Source: Cryphonectria parasitica EP155 (lineage: Eukaryota > Ascomycota > Sordariomycetes > Diaporthales > Cryphonectriaceae). Taken from it: a stretch of DNA of 64,000 nucleotides. Location of the stretch: positions 1,820,001 to 1,884,000 of the forward strand of contig NW_024468914.1 in assembly GCF_011745365.1 (NCBI RefSeq), in the 5' to 3' direction. A model generated the notes under the pieces. It saw only the letters and a program-made list of their open reading frames with translations, was not told the origin of the DNA and ran no database searches. Made by a program: the position numbers and the translations under genes. Within the stretch, counting starts at the first letter, position 1, and each line of letters opens with the position of its first letter. This document shows, in pieces, positions 12,001-25,610 of this stretch.

Positions 12001-12718
12001 TAAATAGTATCTTTAATACTATATTAATCAGAAACAGAATAACTGGATTAATCTATTGCTTCTTATATAATTCGCTTATAATAATGCAGATATGAATATA
12101 ATAAAGAAATTACTATTCTTTATACTCTATAAATATAATCTAATAGCTTATTACGAAGTACTGCTGAGAGCAGATGCAGAAGCTGCAAATAAAAGGATTA
12201 AGAAGATTAAGAAAGTTTAGAAGAAACTTCAATCAGAATTATAATTCATTTAAGAATGAATAATGCAGTATGCAAACTTCAAAAGAATTGAGAAACTAAT
12301 CCTACAGAAGGGAGATAAGATTTATCTACTTCGAAAAAAAAATATCAAAACAACTAAACTCAGCAATAAGCTTAACTATAAGAAGTTAGAACTATTCAAA
12401 ATCTTGCAACAGATTTCTTTGATTAATTATAAATTAGCATTATCTTATAAAATGAGAATATATCCAGTTTTCCACATCTTACTGCTAAAATCAGCAGCAC
12501 AGGAAATGCTAGCAGATAATACAGCAGAAGTAGAAAATAATGAACCAGAGTATAAGATAGAAAAGATTCTCAAGCATAGAAGCACGAATAGCACGAGAGA
12601 ATACCTTATTAAATGAAAAGATTATCTAGCAAGCGAAAACTTATAAGAACTACAGAAGAATATTAAAAACACTTAGGAAAAGATAGCTGAATATTGGAAA
12701 AGGAAAGCTAGCACCTAA
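8999..12718 (+). pseudogene. R3 pol
   Basis: Frame is -1 to gag, opening after a TAA at 8996-8998 and overlapping gag by 82 nt. Protease site LLNSSA at 9188-9205 (Asp and Gly both changed). RT YLNN at 10490-10501. The integrase first catalytic Asp is replaced in LNFI and the second in SNRD, with TERxN kept. The last part, 12263-12616, is open and reaches into the chromodomain; its WKG has become a stop. The TAA at 12716-12718 overlaps the antisense stop. Confidence 0.9.
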
Positions 12719-13416
12719 GACGATTGCTCCGCTCCGAACCGAGATCCAGGAGCCTTAGAGATCTCGCTTTCCAGAAAACCCGACTAATCCATCACTGCAT
12801 TCCCTATATCTACAGAATTCCAGTCGAAATCTCCAGAGGAAGAACTCCTAGGAGCAACAACGAGCTCCGCGGAAATCACAGCCTGCATCTCAGCAGCTAC
12901 GCGCTTGCGCTTCTCCTTCTTCAGGCTCTTATTCATCAGCTTTATCCTCTTCTTCTAAAGAAAGCGTTGCTGCTTCTTTAGCTGTAATAAACAAGCTAGC
13001 AATTCATTTATACAAGCCTGAAGTTCTAATAACTGCTCCTTCTCCTCAAGCTTATGCTCATCAATATAGATTAACTTATTAGTAATCCGGAATACTAAGA
13101 GGAAAAGTTTTAGTTAACAAAGAAAGATATTCAGAAGGAAATACTAATAAAAAGAAATAAGCATACAATCTGCATTGCAGAAACGATTCTGCTTAATACA
13201 TTGCGAATAACTCTTTATTCTATCTATTATCTTATATAATATCTCTTCTTCCAAATACAAAGAATATAGCATTATCTCGTATCCATTGAATTCAATATAA
13301 TCGAAACGTTTCTGATAAGCAAGGCTCTTCTTGGAAAGGATAAAGAAAGAAGATTTACTAATGCAAGAATTTAAGGTTCTATTCAACATCTTGATTAGAA
13401 AGGCATAATTATGCAT
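12715..13416 (-). pseudogene. R3 antisense ORF (class C)
   Basis: One frame of 234 codons starting at an intact ATG (MHNYAFLIKMLNR). The N-terminal 90 residues are uninterrupted and end in a cysteine group (C-x6-C-x3-C). A strong coiled coil follows (LEEKEQLLELQ, LKKQQRFL), then a Lys/Arg-rich stretch and the tail FDWNSVDIGNAVMD. Four internal stops, all explicable by RIP (CAG/CAA or TGG changes). No intron is needed. It shares its ends with classes B, D and E but differs in the middle. Confidence 0.78.
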
Positions 13417-13477
13417 ATGAAGAACTTGCTAAATACTTACAGGAGATTGTTGAGAATAATGATTAATAGAAGGAAAA

Positions 13478-13942
13478 TGTAATGAGCACTGCAGCAATCC
13501 GAAGATTCCTAAGTATACGAAGGGGATTTATGCTAACAAGAGCAGTATCAAAGTATCAAGTTCTTGAATACGGAACCATACAAGTTCTAATAAGCAATGC
13601 AAGTATTTACTGCCTTTGGAGCTACTCAGTATATGAAACTGAATACTTAGATTAACAACTGAAGAGCTATGTATGAGATCTATCTAATGAGAATGAATAT
13701 ATTCTTATATATTCAGCTCTTCAGTTCTGTTGATAGTATTGATTATTGAATTCCTTGGATTATCTGAATAATTCAACTAATTCGAATTATTATAGATTAG
13801 CTACTGATTTATTCTGATTCTGTAATTCTAATTCTTGCTTATATAAGCTTTAGTTCTTAAGATATTGAATTCTTCTCTATCTTTCCGAATAGTTATTCTG
13901 AGTATTCTAGCTAGTAATCTGCATATTGAATAAGTTATAATA
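13478..13942 (-). repeat. R4 3' LTR (465 bp, class A)
   Basis: On the plus strand it starts TGTAATGAGCACTGCAGC and ends GTTATAATA (RIP form of GTTATAACA). Same class and length as the R1 LTR. Confidence 0.96.
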
Positions 13943-14007
13943 TCATCTTCTTCTTATTAATTATTATTTCTAATGATTTTCTGTAAGTATTCTAGCAAGT
14001 TATTTGC

Positions 14008-14684
14008 ATACATAATTATGCTTTTCTAATTGAAATATCAAATAGAATTAACAAATTGTATTCTAATTGTTCAGTAAAAACTTAAAAGTATTATTATCTT
14101 GCTAAGCTTATTTCTGCTTTTAGTATTGAAATGTTTGCTTGTGCTTATTATTAGGAGATAGAAGCTTTCTATTATTTTGCTGAAAACTCTTCTCATTATG
14201 AGGAATGTATTTCTCTGGATTAAAGCTGTAATACTAATCGTTTCTTAGCTTCTGCTAATTAGTTTCTTCATTTCTTAGTATTCTCTATAGTTACTAATTT
14301 TCTTCTTCAGCAGAGCATTTAATTTGTAAAAAGTGCAAGATTTTAAGCAAGAAGGCTGAGGCAGAGTTAGCAAATACTGCTGCTTTACAAATCTTGCTAG
14401 CATCGCAGGCCTGTTTTGATTATATACGGAAATAGCGAAAGCTATTAAAGAAGCGTGCTGCAGAAATGATTCGTTATAGCTTCAATTCCTTGAAGGAGTT
14501 TGCTAATGAGAAGAATTGCAGTCTTCGTGAAGAGAAGACTCGTCTGATGTTTTAGGAACATCTTGAGGTTATCAACTGGAGTTCCTTGGATTTGAGAGGT
14601 TCTGTAGTAGATTGGTTGAGCTTTCTGAAGAGTGAGGTTTCCGAGGCTTCTGGATTTTGGTTCGGGGCGGAGCGATTGTCTTAG
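14008..14684 (+). pseudogene. R4 antisense ORF (class A, intron form)
   Basis: Exon 1 at 14008-14257 (250 nt, as in R1 and R6), intron 14258-14310 (53 nt), exon 2 at 14311-14684. The donor GT is now AT by RIP, while branch TTACTAAT and acceptor TTCTTCAG are intact. The cysteine cluster is degraded to FACAYY and SSHYEEC, so the fifth Cys, lost in R1, is kept here. Exon 2 carries RKLLKKRAAEMI and the tail INWSSLDLRGSVVDWLSFL, which keeps Trp residues that other copies lost. The TAG at 14682-14684 overlaps the pol TAA on the other strand. Confidence 0.75.
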
Positions 14685-17600
14685 ATATTGGTTTCCTTTC
14701 TTTTCCAATACTCAGCTATTCTTTCTTAAGCATTCTTAATGTTTTTTTTTGTAGTTCCTATGAATTTTCGCTTGCTAAATAATCTTTTCATTTGATAAGA
14801 TATTTTCTTATATTATCTGTGCTTCTATGCTTGAGAATCTTCTCTACTTTATACTCTGGTTTATTGTTTTTCACTTCTGCTGTATTATTTGTTAATATTT
14901 TCTATACTGCTGATTCTAGCAGTAAAATATGAAAGACTGAGTATATTCTTATCTTATGAAATAATACTAACTTGTAATTAATTAGAGAAATCTGTTATAA
15001 GATTTTGAATAGTTCTAACTTCTTATAGTTGAATTTATTGCTAGATCTAGTTATTTTAATATTTTTTCGAAGTAAGTAGATCTTATTTTCTTTTTGTAGA
15101 ATTAGTTCCTCAATTCTCTTAGAGTTTGCATATTATATTATTCGTTTCTGAATAAATTGTAGTTCTGATCGGAGTTTCTTCTGAACTTTCTTAATCTTCT
15201 TAATCCTTTTATCTGTAGCTTCTGCATCTGCTTCTGATAATGCTTTATAGTAAGCTATTGAATTATATCTGTAGAGTATAAAAAATAATAATTTCTTTAT
15301 TATGCTTATATCTGCACTATTATAAGCAAACTATATAAGAAATAATAAATCAACTTAGTTATTCTATTCTTAATTGATATAGTATTATAGATACTATTTA
15401 ATAACTTAATTTATTCTTTCTATCTATTTATCTGTTTGTAGATGAAATGCTATGAATATTCTGTAATATATTCCGAGCTATTTTATGAGCGAAGTTCAAA
15501 ACTTCAAGTTGAACTTTCTATCTCTATTAGAGATTACTTTCTCTAGCATGCTGTGATTAGCAATGATCATTCTGAAGAATATATATGCAAGCTTCTCTGC
15601 TATACTGCTTTTCTTATAGAAGAGAAAATAAGCATACTTGCTCAGTTTGCAAACTATTACTAGAATGCTATCGTATTATATCTTAGTTAAGAATTCTTAT
15701 AAGAAGAGTAGCTTAGTAATAAAGTTTAGATTGATGGATTGCTAAATAGTTATAAGTACTGATAAGAAGTACAGTAGTTTGTAAAGCTTGTATCTTTCTG
15801 CTTTGTTCTTCTTGCAGCTATTGCATTATTATAGAATATTCTCAATCCTTTTTCTAAGATTTAGTAAATTCCAGTATTTCTTAATACATTCGTAGATTAT
15901 TCTAACTCTCTAATGCTTGTATGCTGGTATACTGTATACATTCTTGATATAGTTGTTTTGTTTATCTGAAGTTATTAATTCTGAATTCTTTTCCGAGAGT
16001 TCGATTCTGAGAGCAGCATTTAGTTTTCTATATATGTTAATAAGATTTCCTGATTCATTCTGAGTAAAGATATTCTATATATTCGAGAAATCTGTATTTT
16101 GATAATCTAATCTTCTACTAAGAGTATTTGCTTATTCATTCTCTAAGCTTTTGTAGTATATAATCTTGAAGTTGAACTGTAAGAAGAATTCTGCCCATCT
16201 AACTTATTGCTTATTCAAAACCTTAGTTATTATGAATATAATTAGATTCTTATAATCCGAGTAAACTATAATCAGATATTATACGCTAATGAGATAGTAT
16301 TGCTACTTCTTGAAAGCTTTTACTATTGCTATAAATTCCTGATTAGGAATCCTATAGTTGATTTCCGAGCTATTTAACTTCTTTGAAAAGTTACTTATAA
16401 TCCTTAAATATTCTTAATTATCTTGCTAGCTAAGTTGTTCTCCGAGTATATATTTTAATGCATCAGTTTCAACTTTAAAGAGTTTATAGAAGTTTGCTTT
16501 ATATAGAACTAGCTCTGAGATAATATATTTGATAATCTTATCAAAAGCTTCTTATGCCTTAGGGATTTATTCAAAAGGCTGTTCTTTTTTGATAAGATTT
16601 GTAAGAGAGTATGCAATTCAGCTATAATTCTTAATAAACTGCTTATAGAAGTTGATATATTCGAGGAAAAACTTAATATCTCTAATGTTTCTAAGAACTA
16701 GCTAATTCCTAATAGCTTCTATTTTGTCTTTTTGTAGCTTAATGCATCCTAGCTCGATTGTGAATCCAAGATAGTTGATCTTTTGTATATGAAAGTAACT
16801 CTTTGCAGGTTTTACAAGGAGTTTTGCATCTTGAAGCATTTGCAATATTGTTTCCACATATTTCTTGTATTCTTCAAGTATTTGAAAGTAGATAAGAATA
16901 TTATTGAGATAGGCAATGATGAACTGATTTAGATGCTTATATAGAATATAATTGATTATTTCCTGAAATAAAGCTGGAATGTTTGTTAAATCAAAGAGCA
17001 TAACTAAATATTCGTAGTATTCATAGTATATTCTGAAAGCAGTTTTCTATTCTTCTTCTTCCTTTACTCTAATTAGATTGTAAGCTTCTTTTAGGTTTAG
17101 AACTATAAACTATTGTACTCCTTGCAGCCTATCTCATAATTCCTTGATAAGTAGTAATAGATATTAGTTTTTGATTATAATATTGTTGAATTGCTTGTAG
17201 TTAATATATAATCTAAGCTTGCTATTCTTTTTGAATATAAATAGAATGGGATATTCTGCTGATAATTGCAATGATTATATGTATTCTTTCTTAAGATTCT
17301 TATCGAGATACTTCCTAAGTGCCTCTAGCTATGCCTTGTTTAATCTATAAATAGGAAAGAATTTGAGCTGTTTCCCTTCTTGTAACAGAATCTTGTGATT
17401 ATATAAGCTGTATTTTAGCAATTTTGTATTTAATTCTTTCTGGAATAGTTTCTTAAACTTATAATATTCTTGTAGTATATTCGCAAGTATTAGTTCTGAT
17501 CTCTGTGCTGTTTCTGCTATCTGAAGGAATAGTAGATACTGCTGAGCATGCTTCTTTTCGTTCGTTATTTTTAGTAACGTTTTTGAGAGCTTTGAGCGTT

Positions 17601-18414
17601 TGCTCCGAGCTGAACTGAGCGCTCGAGAGCTTGGTTTCGAGATTTTTCCTATATGGGTTCATAATTCACATTCTAAAGCTTTTTCTTATTACTTCGAAGC
17701 GAACTGACTTGCTGAGAATCTTGCTTCCATTATTTTGCTAATCTATTAGCACTTTAGCACTATTTGAGTTTGTTTGTTACTAGATTCTTCTTCTTGAACT
17801 GCTAGCTCTGCTAGTTTAGAGATATATAAGAAGTTGTATAAAGCTTCTTTTTCTGAGTATTCTTTAATTACTAGCTTCGATCCTGCATTGTTAATTGTAA
17901 CTATCTCTCTGAGTATAGCTTGTTTCCATGAGATCTAGCTAGTAGTTCAATCAATTCGAGAATTGTGCTTCTTAAGCTATAAAAGCTCTATAATCAGCTT
18001 ATGCTGTGCTATATTCGTAATATTAAAAGAAATCTGGATTGCATGTTTCTGAATTAAGACAGATAGATGATTAGTCTTCTTATTGATTACTCCTTGATTG
18101 TATACAATAGATTATTCTTTTATAGTGCTGAGAGTATATAAGCATCTTTTTCATTTCTATTGTAGTTATGCTTAATTAATGATATATAGAAATATGAAGT
18201 TTCTCTGAGCATCATTGTTTAATAGTATGCTGTACTTGTATTCTTGAATGTATATGTTGAACTTGATATAAGTATAATCTGTTCTGAAAGCTTTATATAA
18301 GAATCATTCTGATTTAATTATCTGTAGTTTCTTTACAAGCAATTCTATTCTTTTGAGTATATTGAGAACTGCTTGTTCTTCTAAGCTTGCTTTACTGCTT
18401 CTCAAGCAAGCTTT
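14681..18414 (-). pseudogene. R4 pol
   Basis: Same domain order as R3, read right to left. RT YLNN lies near 16901-16912. An ORF at 16702-17001 covers the RT palm and thumb without stops. The length is not a multiple of three, so at least one small indel shifts the frame in addition to the stops. The stop TAA at 14683-14681 overlaps the antisense ORF. Confidence 0.88.
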
Positions 18415-20447
18415 TTAGCTTGCTTTTGCTCGTATTATTATTATTTCTAGTCTTTCTTCTATTAATGCTAGTTGCAAATCTTATTATTAATATGAATCGT
18501 ATAAAGTATTGTTTTGCACTGCTACTATTTTATTTCCTTATTTATGCATTGCATAGAGCAGTTATCTGGTAGTCTGATGTATATATTGTAGTGCTATCTG
18601 TTGAGAATCTTTCTGAAGCGGAGTTCCTATTCTTTAATAGCTTGAAGAATTTATTCTAATTCTCTAATGGAGAATTATTCATATTGCATCTTGTTTAAGA
18701 AATGCATTCTGTAGCTATGATAGATGCAGGAGATTCATGCTAATTTGTAATATAGATTGTAAAGTAAGCTAATTCAAGAATTCTCTTCTTCTTGTACTTC
18801 GATATTCTGTAAGGGGATGCAGATGAAGAGCTTTTCTAGTTCTATTTTATAAACAAGATATTCAATTCATATTATTTCTTTATTCTATCTAATACTAAAG
18901 AGAAATCTTTCTGTAGGTTTCTTGGGTTTATTGTTTATAGGAAATTCTAGTGAACTATTGAACTGCTTGTTCTAGCTTAATCTTTCTATTGCTTGAAAAG
19001 CATTTTCTGTATTATTTAAGTATTTATATCAATAACCAAAAAAGTATCATTCCTTGTTCATATCCCTGGTTATAGTGCTTGATATAGATAATGAGGAATG
19101 ATGAAGGGCATTATTGTTAAGCTCTTCCTTCAGCATCTGAATGCTTTGTTCAGCAATATTAAAGCAGTTCGAGTTATTGCTGCTTGTAGTTATGCTAAGC
19201 ATATACTCTCGCTCTGCTATTGCTATCTGCCTATAGCGCCTAGATTTCTAAGAGAACTATTCTGAATCTTTCTTACTCGAGAGATATATTAAGCAGTTAT
19301 TATTATAGCAGAATATTCAGCTAAAACTTCTATAATTAATAGAATTCGATACTTGCTTCAAGAGAGTATTTTTGCTTAGTTGATTGGATTTCTATTGTTA
19401 AGCAATATTTATTTAGCATTCTTTCTGAACTAGTTGCTATTTATTCTTTTAGAGTTAATAGTAGTTGTATGTAATATATTCTTATTTATTGCAATTGTAG
19501 CAAGTAATACTATTCTTCTTGCTATACTGCTTATTAGCTATATTAAGTTTCATAGAATTAGCATGCATAATGCTGCTCTGAGCTATATTGCTATATTGAT
19601 TGCTATTCTTGTTTTAGAGTTTCTTGCTTATATTAGCTGGAAATTTCCAAATTTAGCTTTCTTTCTTCTTAGATTTCTTCATTTGTTATTCATATAGATA
19701 GTTATTAATGCAGATAGCTTGATTAGAGAATATTGCAAAGTTCTTTAGCTAATTCTGTTTGAAGATTTTATCTTTAATATTATTCTTAAATCTCTTATAG
19801 TAGTATTCTATAAGATTCTTATCTTCTTACAGAAATCTTGCTAAAAGCTGCTTGAATCTAATTATATAAGTAGAAGCTAACTTAGTCTGCTTGAGATTCA
19901 TAAGCTGCTAAGCTGTAATACATTCTTTATTAGAATTACTAAAGATTTCTTTGAGAGCTTTTTCAAAGCTTTCAAAGAAATTGAATATATTCTTAGTATT
20001 CTGAATACATATATTGGAATTATTCTAATACTCTAAGTAGTTGTATAGAGAAAGCTTGTATTAGATAAGAGCATTTTTTTCGAAATAAGTTCTTGCAAGA
20101 ATAATCTTTTCAGATTTCATAATGAACTGAGTTGCATAATGCAAGAAATATGCTTTACAGTAAATAAGAAATCTATACAGCATTTTCTGATTGCTATTAT
20201 ATATAGCAAGCTTATTCATCTTATATGCTTTTCTAGCATTATTAATAGCTGTAAAGATAAACTGCGCTTGCTAAGCTTATTAAATTAGCTGAGCTTATTA
20301 GTTAGCAATGATAGCGCTCTAAGCCTGCTGTTGTTCGCATAGATCCTGAATATGCTGAATAAGCTAATATATCTAATTAACTAGTTCTTCCTGAGTAGAA
20401 GCATACGAGAATGAAGAGATTTCTGAAGAAGCTATTATATTCCGTAT
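18333..20447 (-). pseudogene. R4 gag
   Basis: 705 codons by alignment, same length as R3 and R6. Inferred start (ATA for ATG) at 20447 and TAA at 18335-18333. The knuckle keeps CYNC, but the His is Tyr. The many Leu/Ile-rich open stretches on the opposite strand here are shadows of RIP-altered gag. Confidence 0.83.
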
Positions 20448-20495
20448 TGCTTAAGAGGATAATACTAAACTGTTCTTGAATAAGAATTATCAAAA

Positions 20496-20721
20496 TGTAA
20501 TGAGCACTACAGCAATCTGAAGATTTCTAAGTATACAAAGAAGATTTATGCTAATAAGAGCAGTATCAAAGTATCAAGTTCTTGAATACAGAATTATATA
20601 AATCCTAATAAGCAATACAAATATTTACTGCTTTTGAAGCTATTTAGTATATGAAACTAAATACTTAGATTAATAACTGAAGAGCTATATACGAGATTTA
20701 TTTAATAGGAATGAATGTATT
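20496..20721 (-). repeat. R4 5' LTR, first part (226 bp)
   Basis: Interrupted by R5 after the target sequence GTATT (20717-20721). It continues at 28138-28376. The two parts sum to 465 bp, matching the R4 3' LTR. Confidence 0.95.
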
Positions 20722-21165
20722 TGTAATGAGCACTGCAGCAATCCGAAGATTCCTAAGTATACAAAGGGGTTTATGCTAGCAAGAGCAGTATCAAAGTATC
20801 AAGTTCTTGAATACGGAACCATACAAGTCCTAATAAGCGATGCAAGTATTCACTGCTTTTGAAGCTACTCAGTATATGAAACTAAATACTTAGATTAATA
20901 ACTAAAGAACTTATCTAAAGGAAATCTATCTAATAATAAGAAATGTAAACCTTCATATACTTAGTTCTTCAGTTCGGATATATAGGATCAATATTAACTC
21001 CATCGATTTCTCCATCAACAGGATAAACGTTGACTGTATCTATCCGCTAATAACTCTAATCCTGAATTATATAATCGATGCTTTATTAGAACATTGAATT
21101 CTTGATATCTGATCTCTGTTACTCGTAATCTGTTCTATAATCTGCATGTTGGATGAGTTATAACA
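20722..21165 (-). repeat. R5 3' LTR (444 bp, class B)
   Basis: TGTAATGAGC start and GTTATAACA end on the plus strand. The inverted arms around the promoter read ACTGAAGAACT/AGTTCTTCAGT in this class instead of GAGCT/AGCTC. Confidence 0.96.
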
Positions 21166-21198
21166 TTATTTTCCTTCTATCAATCATTATTCTCAACG

Positions 21199-21882
21199 AT
21201 CTTTCGTAAGTATTCTGGCAAATCTTCCGTCCGTAATCTTGCCTTTCTAATCAAGATATTAAACAGAGTTAATTCTTGTTATATTGCTAAGCTTTATTCT
21301 CATTCTTTGCAGAAATCATTCCTTCTTTCTGCTATAGCTACTTTCAGTTCTCCTTTGCTCATGCTTTGCTCATACTACAAAGATTACAATCTTTCAGCTG
21401 AGTGCAAGATTGCTAAATCCGAATCTTCCTGTTATTAAATCTGCATATATCTGAGTTTGTTGAATTGCAATGTTCGTAGCCTGATGCCTGCACAATTGAA
21501 TTGTGTGACTGCTTAATATCGTTGCTTGGAGGCGGAGATGGAGGCGATTGAAGAGGAGGCTGTTGAGCTGAATGCTAAACTCCTTAGGCTGCATAAGCAG
21601 AAAAGGATGTAGTACGAAAAGATGATGTGCATTGTTTGTTAGGGTATTAACAATGTGGAGGAGTTGGAAAGGATAGAGGCGGAGGAGCAGGCTTGCATTG
21701 CTGCTGGAGTTCGTTCTGTAGTTGCAGAGAAATCTGCTGTGATTGCTGAAGATCCTTCTTTTGAGGGTTTTAACTGGAATTCTGTGGATATAGGGAATGC
21801 AGTGGTAAATTGGTCGGGTTTTCTGAAGAGTGAGATTCCCAAAGCTTCTGGGTTTCGGTTTGGGGCGGAGCAATCGTCTTAG
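21199..21882 (+). pseudogene. R5 antisense ORF (class B)
   Basis: Single frame of 228 codons by comparison with R8. The N-terminus holds RNLAFLIKILNR. The cysteines lie in LCSYY, AECKIAKSESSCY and ICIYLSLLNC. Then comes a Glu-rich coiled coil (CLEAEMEAIEEEAVELNAK). The last 75 codons (21655-21882) are fully open and end in the tail FNWNSVDIGNAVVNWSGFL and FGAEQSS. Only four internal stops, clearly fewer than in pol. The codon matching R8's ATG is ACG, so the start is uncertain. The TAG at 21880-21882 overlaps the pol TAA. Confidence 0.8.
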
Positions 21883-24800
21883 ATACTAGTTTCCTTTCTT
21901 TTCCAATACTTAGCTACTTTCTCCTGAGTGTTCTTAACATTCTTCTGTGGTTTCTATGAATTTTCGCTTGCTGAGTAACCTTTCTACTTGATGAGATATT
22001 TCCTTGTATTATCTGTGCTTCTATGCTTGAGGATCTTCTCTACCTTATACTCTGATTCATTGTTTTCCACTTCTGCTATTTTATCTATTAGTATTTCCTG
22101 TACTGCTGGTTCCAGCAGTGAAATATGAAAAACTAAGTATATTCTCATCTCATAAGATAATGCTAACTTGTAATTAACTAGGAAGATTTGTTGCAAGATT
22201 TTGAATAGTCCTAACTTCTTATAGTTAAGTTTGTTGCTAGATCTGATTATTTTGATATTTTTCCAAAGTAGATAAACCTTATCTCCTTTCTATAAGATTG
22301 ATTCCTCAATCCTTTTAGAGTTTGCATACTGTATTATTCGTTCTTAAACGAATTATAATTCTGATTGAAGTTCCTTCTGAACTTTCTTAATCTTCTTAAT
22401 CCTTTTATCTGCAGCTTCTGCATCTGCTCCTAGCAATACTTTGTAGTAAGCTGTTGAATTATATCTATAGAATATAAAGAATAATAACTTCTTTATTATA
22501 TTTATATCTGTATTATTATAAGCGAACTATATAAAAAGCAATAAATCAATTCAGTTATTCTGTTTCTAATTGATATAGTATTATAAATACTGTTCAATAA
22601 CTTGATTCATTCTTTTTATTTATTTATCTATTTGTAAGTGAAATGCTATGAATATTCTATAGTATATTCCGAGCTATTTTATAAGCAAAGTTCAAAACTT
22701 CGAGTTGAACTTTCTATCTCTATTAGAAATCACTTCTTCTAATATGCTATAATTAGCAATAATCATTCTGAGAAATGTATATACAAGTTTCTCTGCTGTA
22801 CTGCTTTCCTTATAGAGAAGAAAATAAGCATACTTGCTCAGTCTGCAAACCACTACTAGAATGCTATCATATTATACTTTAGTTAAGAGTTCTCGTAAGA
22901 AAAGTAGCTTAATAATGAAGTTTAAACTAATGAATTACTAAACAGTTGTAAGTACTGATAAGAGATGCAGTAATCCATAAAGCTTATATCTTTCTACCTT
23001 ATTTTTCTTACAGCTATTGCATTGTTATAAGATATTTTCAATTCTTTTCCTAAGATTTAATGAATTCTAATATCTTTTAATACATTCATAGATTACTCTA
23101 ATTCTCTAATATCCGTATGCTGATGCACTATATACATTCTTGATGTAGTTATCTTATTTATTCAGAGTTATTAATTCTAAATCCCTTTCTGAAAGTTCGA
23201 TTCTGAAAGCAGCATTCAGTTCTCTATGCACATTAACAAGATTTCCTGATTTATCTTGAGCGAAGATATTCTGTATATCCGAAGAATCTGCATTTCAATA
23301 GTTTGATTTTCTGCTGAAAGTATCTGCTTATCCATTTTCTGAGCTTTTGCAATATATAATCTTGAAGTTAAACTATAAGAAGAATTCTGCTCATCTAACT
23401 TATTGCTTATTCAAAACCTTGATTATTATAAATGTAATTAGATTCTTATAATCTAAGTGAACTATAATCGAGTATTGTATACTAATAAGATAGTATTGCT
23501 ACTTCTTAAAAGCTTTCATTATTGCTATGAGTTTCTGATTAGGGATTCTGTAGTTGATTTCCGAGCTATTCAACTTCTTTGAGAAGTTGCTTATAATCCT
23601 TAAATGTTCTTGGTTGTCTCGCTAGCCAAGTTGTTCTCCGAGTGCATATTCTGATACATTAGTCTCAATTTCAAAGAGTTTATAGGAGTCTGCTTTATAC
23701 AGAACTAGCTCTGAAGTAATATGCTTGATAATCTTATCAAAAGCTTCTTATGCTTTAGAGATTCATTTGAAGAATTAATCCCTTTTAGTAAGATTTGTAA
23801 GAGGATATGCAATTCGGCTATAGTTCTTGATGAACTGCTTATAGAAGTTGATATATTTAAGGAAAAACCTGATATCTCTAATGTTCCTGAGAATTGGCCA
23901 GTTCCTGATAGCTTCTACCTTATCTTTTTATAGCTTGATGTATTCTAGCTTGATCATGAACCCGAAATAATCAACTTTTTGTATGTAAAAGTAGCTTTTT
24001 GCAGGTTCTACAAGAAGTTTTGCATCTTAGAGCGTTTGCAATACTGTTTTCACATGTTTTTTATATTCTTTCAATATTCAAGAGTAAATAAGAATATTAT
24101 TAAGGTAGGTAATAACGAACTGATCCAGATGCTTATATAGAATATGATTGATCATTTTCTGAAACAAAGCTAGAATATTCGTTAAACCAAAGAGCATAAT
24201 CAAATATTCGTAGTATTTATAGCATATTCTGAAAGCAGTTTTCCATTCTTCTTCTTCCTTTACTCTAATTAGATTATAAGCTTCTTTCAGATTTAGAACT
24301 ATAAACTACTATACTTCTTGCAATCTATCTTATAATTCCTTAATAAGTAGCAATGAATATCAGTTCTTAATTGTAATATCATTGAATTGCTTATAATCAA
24401 TATATAGCTTAAGCTTGCTATTTTTCTTGAGTACAAACAGAATAGGATATTCTGCTAGTAATTGCAATAATTATATATATCCTTTCCTAAGATTCTTATC
24501 AAGATACTCCCTAAGTGCCTCTAGTTATGCTTTATCTAGTTTATAAATAGGGAAGAATTTGAGCTATTTCCCTTCTTGTAGCAGAATCTTGTAATTATAT
24601 AAGCTGTATTCCAGCAATCCTGTATCCAATTCTTCCTGAAATAGTTTCTTAAACTTATAGTATTTCTATAATATATTCGCAAGTATTGATTCTGATTCTT
24701 ATGCTGTTTCTGCTATCTGAAAGAACAGTAGATACTGCTGAGCATGCTTCTTTTCGTTCGTTGTTTTTAGTAACGTTTTTGAGAGCCTTAAGCGTTTGCT

Positions 24801-25610
24801 CCAGGCTGAACCGAGCGCTCAAGAGCTTAGTTTCGAGATTTTTCCTATATAGTTCTACAATCCACATTCTGAAGCTTTTTCTTATTGCTCCGAAGCAAAC
24901 CGATTTGCTAAGAATCTCGCTTCCATTATTTTGCTAATCTATTAACGCTCTAGCACTATTTAGATTCGCTTATTACTAGATTCTTCTCCTTAAACTGCTA
25001 GCTCTGCTAGTTTGAAAGTATATATAAAGTTATATAAAGCTTCTTTTCCTGAGTATTCTTCAATCACTAGCTTCGATTCTGTGCTGTTGATTGTGATTAT
25101 CTCTCTGGGTATAGCTTGTTCTCATGAGATCTGGCTAGTAATTCAATCGATTCGAGAATTATGCTTCTTAAGCTATGGAAGCTCTATAATCAGCTTATGC
25201 TATGCTGTATCTGTGATATCAAAGGAAGTTCTGATTATACATTCTTGGATTAAGATAGATAAATAATTAGTCTTCTTATTGATTACTTCTTAGTTATATG
25301 CAACAGATTGTTCTTTTATAGTGCTAAGAGTATATAAGCATCTCTTTCATCTTTATTATAGCTGTATCTGATTAATAATATATAAGAATATGAAGTTTCT
25401 CTAAGCATTACTATTCAATAGTGCGCTATATTAGTATTCTTGAATGTATATATTGAACTTAATATAAGCATAGTCTGTTCTAAAAGCTTTATATAGAAAC
25501 TATTTTAGTTTAATCATCTGCAATCCCTTTATAAGCAATCCTGTTCTTTTGGATTCATTAAGAACTATTTATTCTTCTAAGCTTGCTTTGCTGCTTCTTG
25601 AGCAAGCTTC
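21879..25610 (-). pseudogene. R5 pol
   Basis: 1244 codons in one frame, the same as R8. RT box reads YLNN (near 24090-24101). The open segment at 21984-22196 spans the start of the chromodomain (VEKILKHRSTDNTRKYLIK), after which the Trp of WKG is a stop. The frame opens after a TAA at 25613-25611. Confidence 0.9.

Noticed and set aside
13470..13950. Inverted pair of retroelements sharing one LTR (palindromic rearrangement)
   Set aside because: GAAAA duplications at 13473 and 28377 and the remaining R3 LTR at 28385 show a simple insertion of R4 in reverse orientation.
21394..21873. 159-codon minus frame after R5 pol
   Set aside because: Shadow of the antisense ORF beyond the pol stop. Compositionally odd and not conserved in the other classes.
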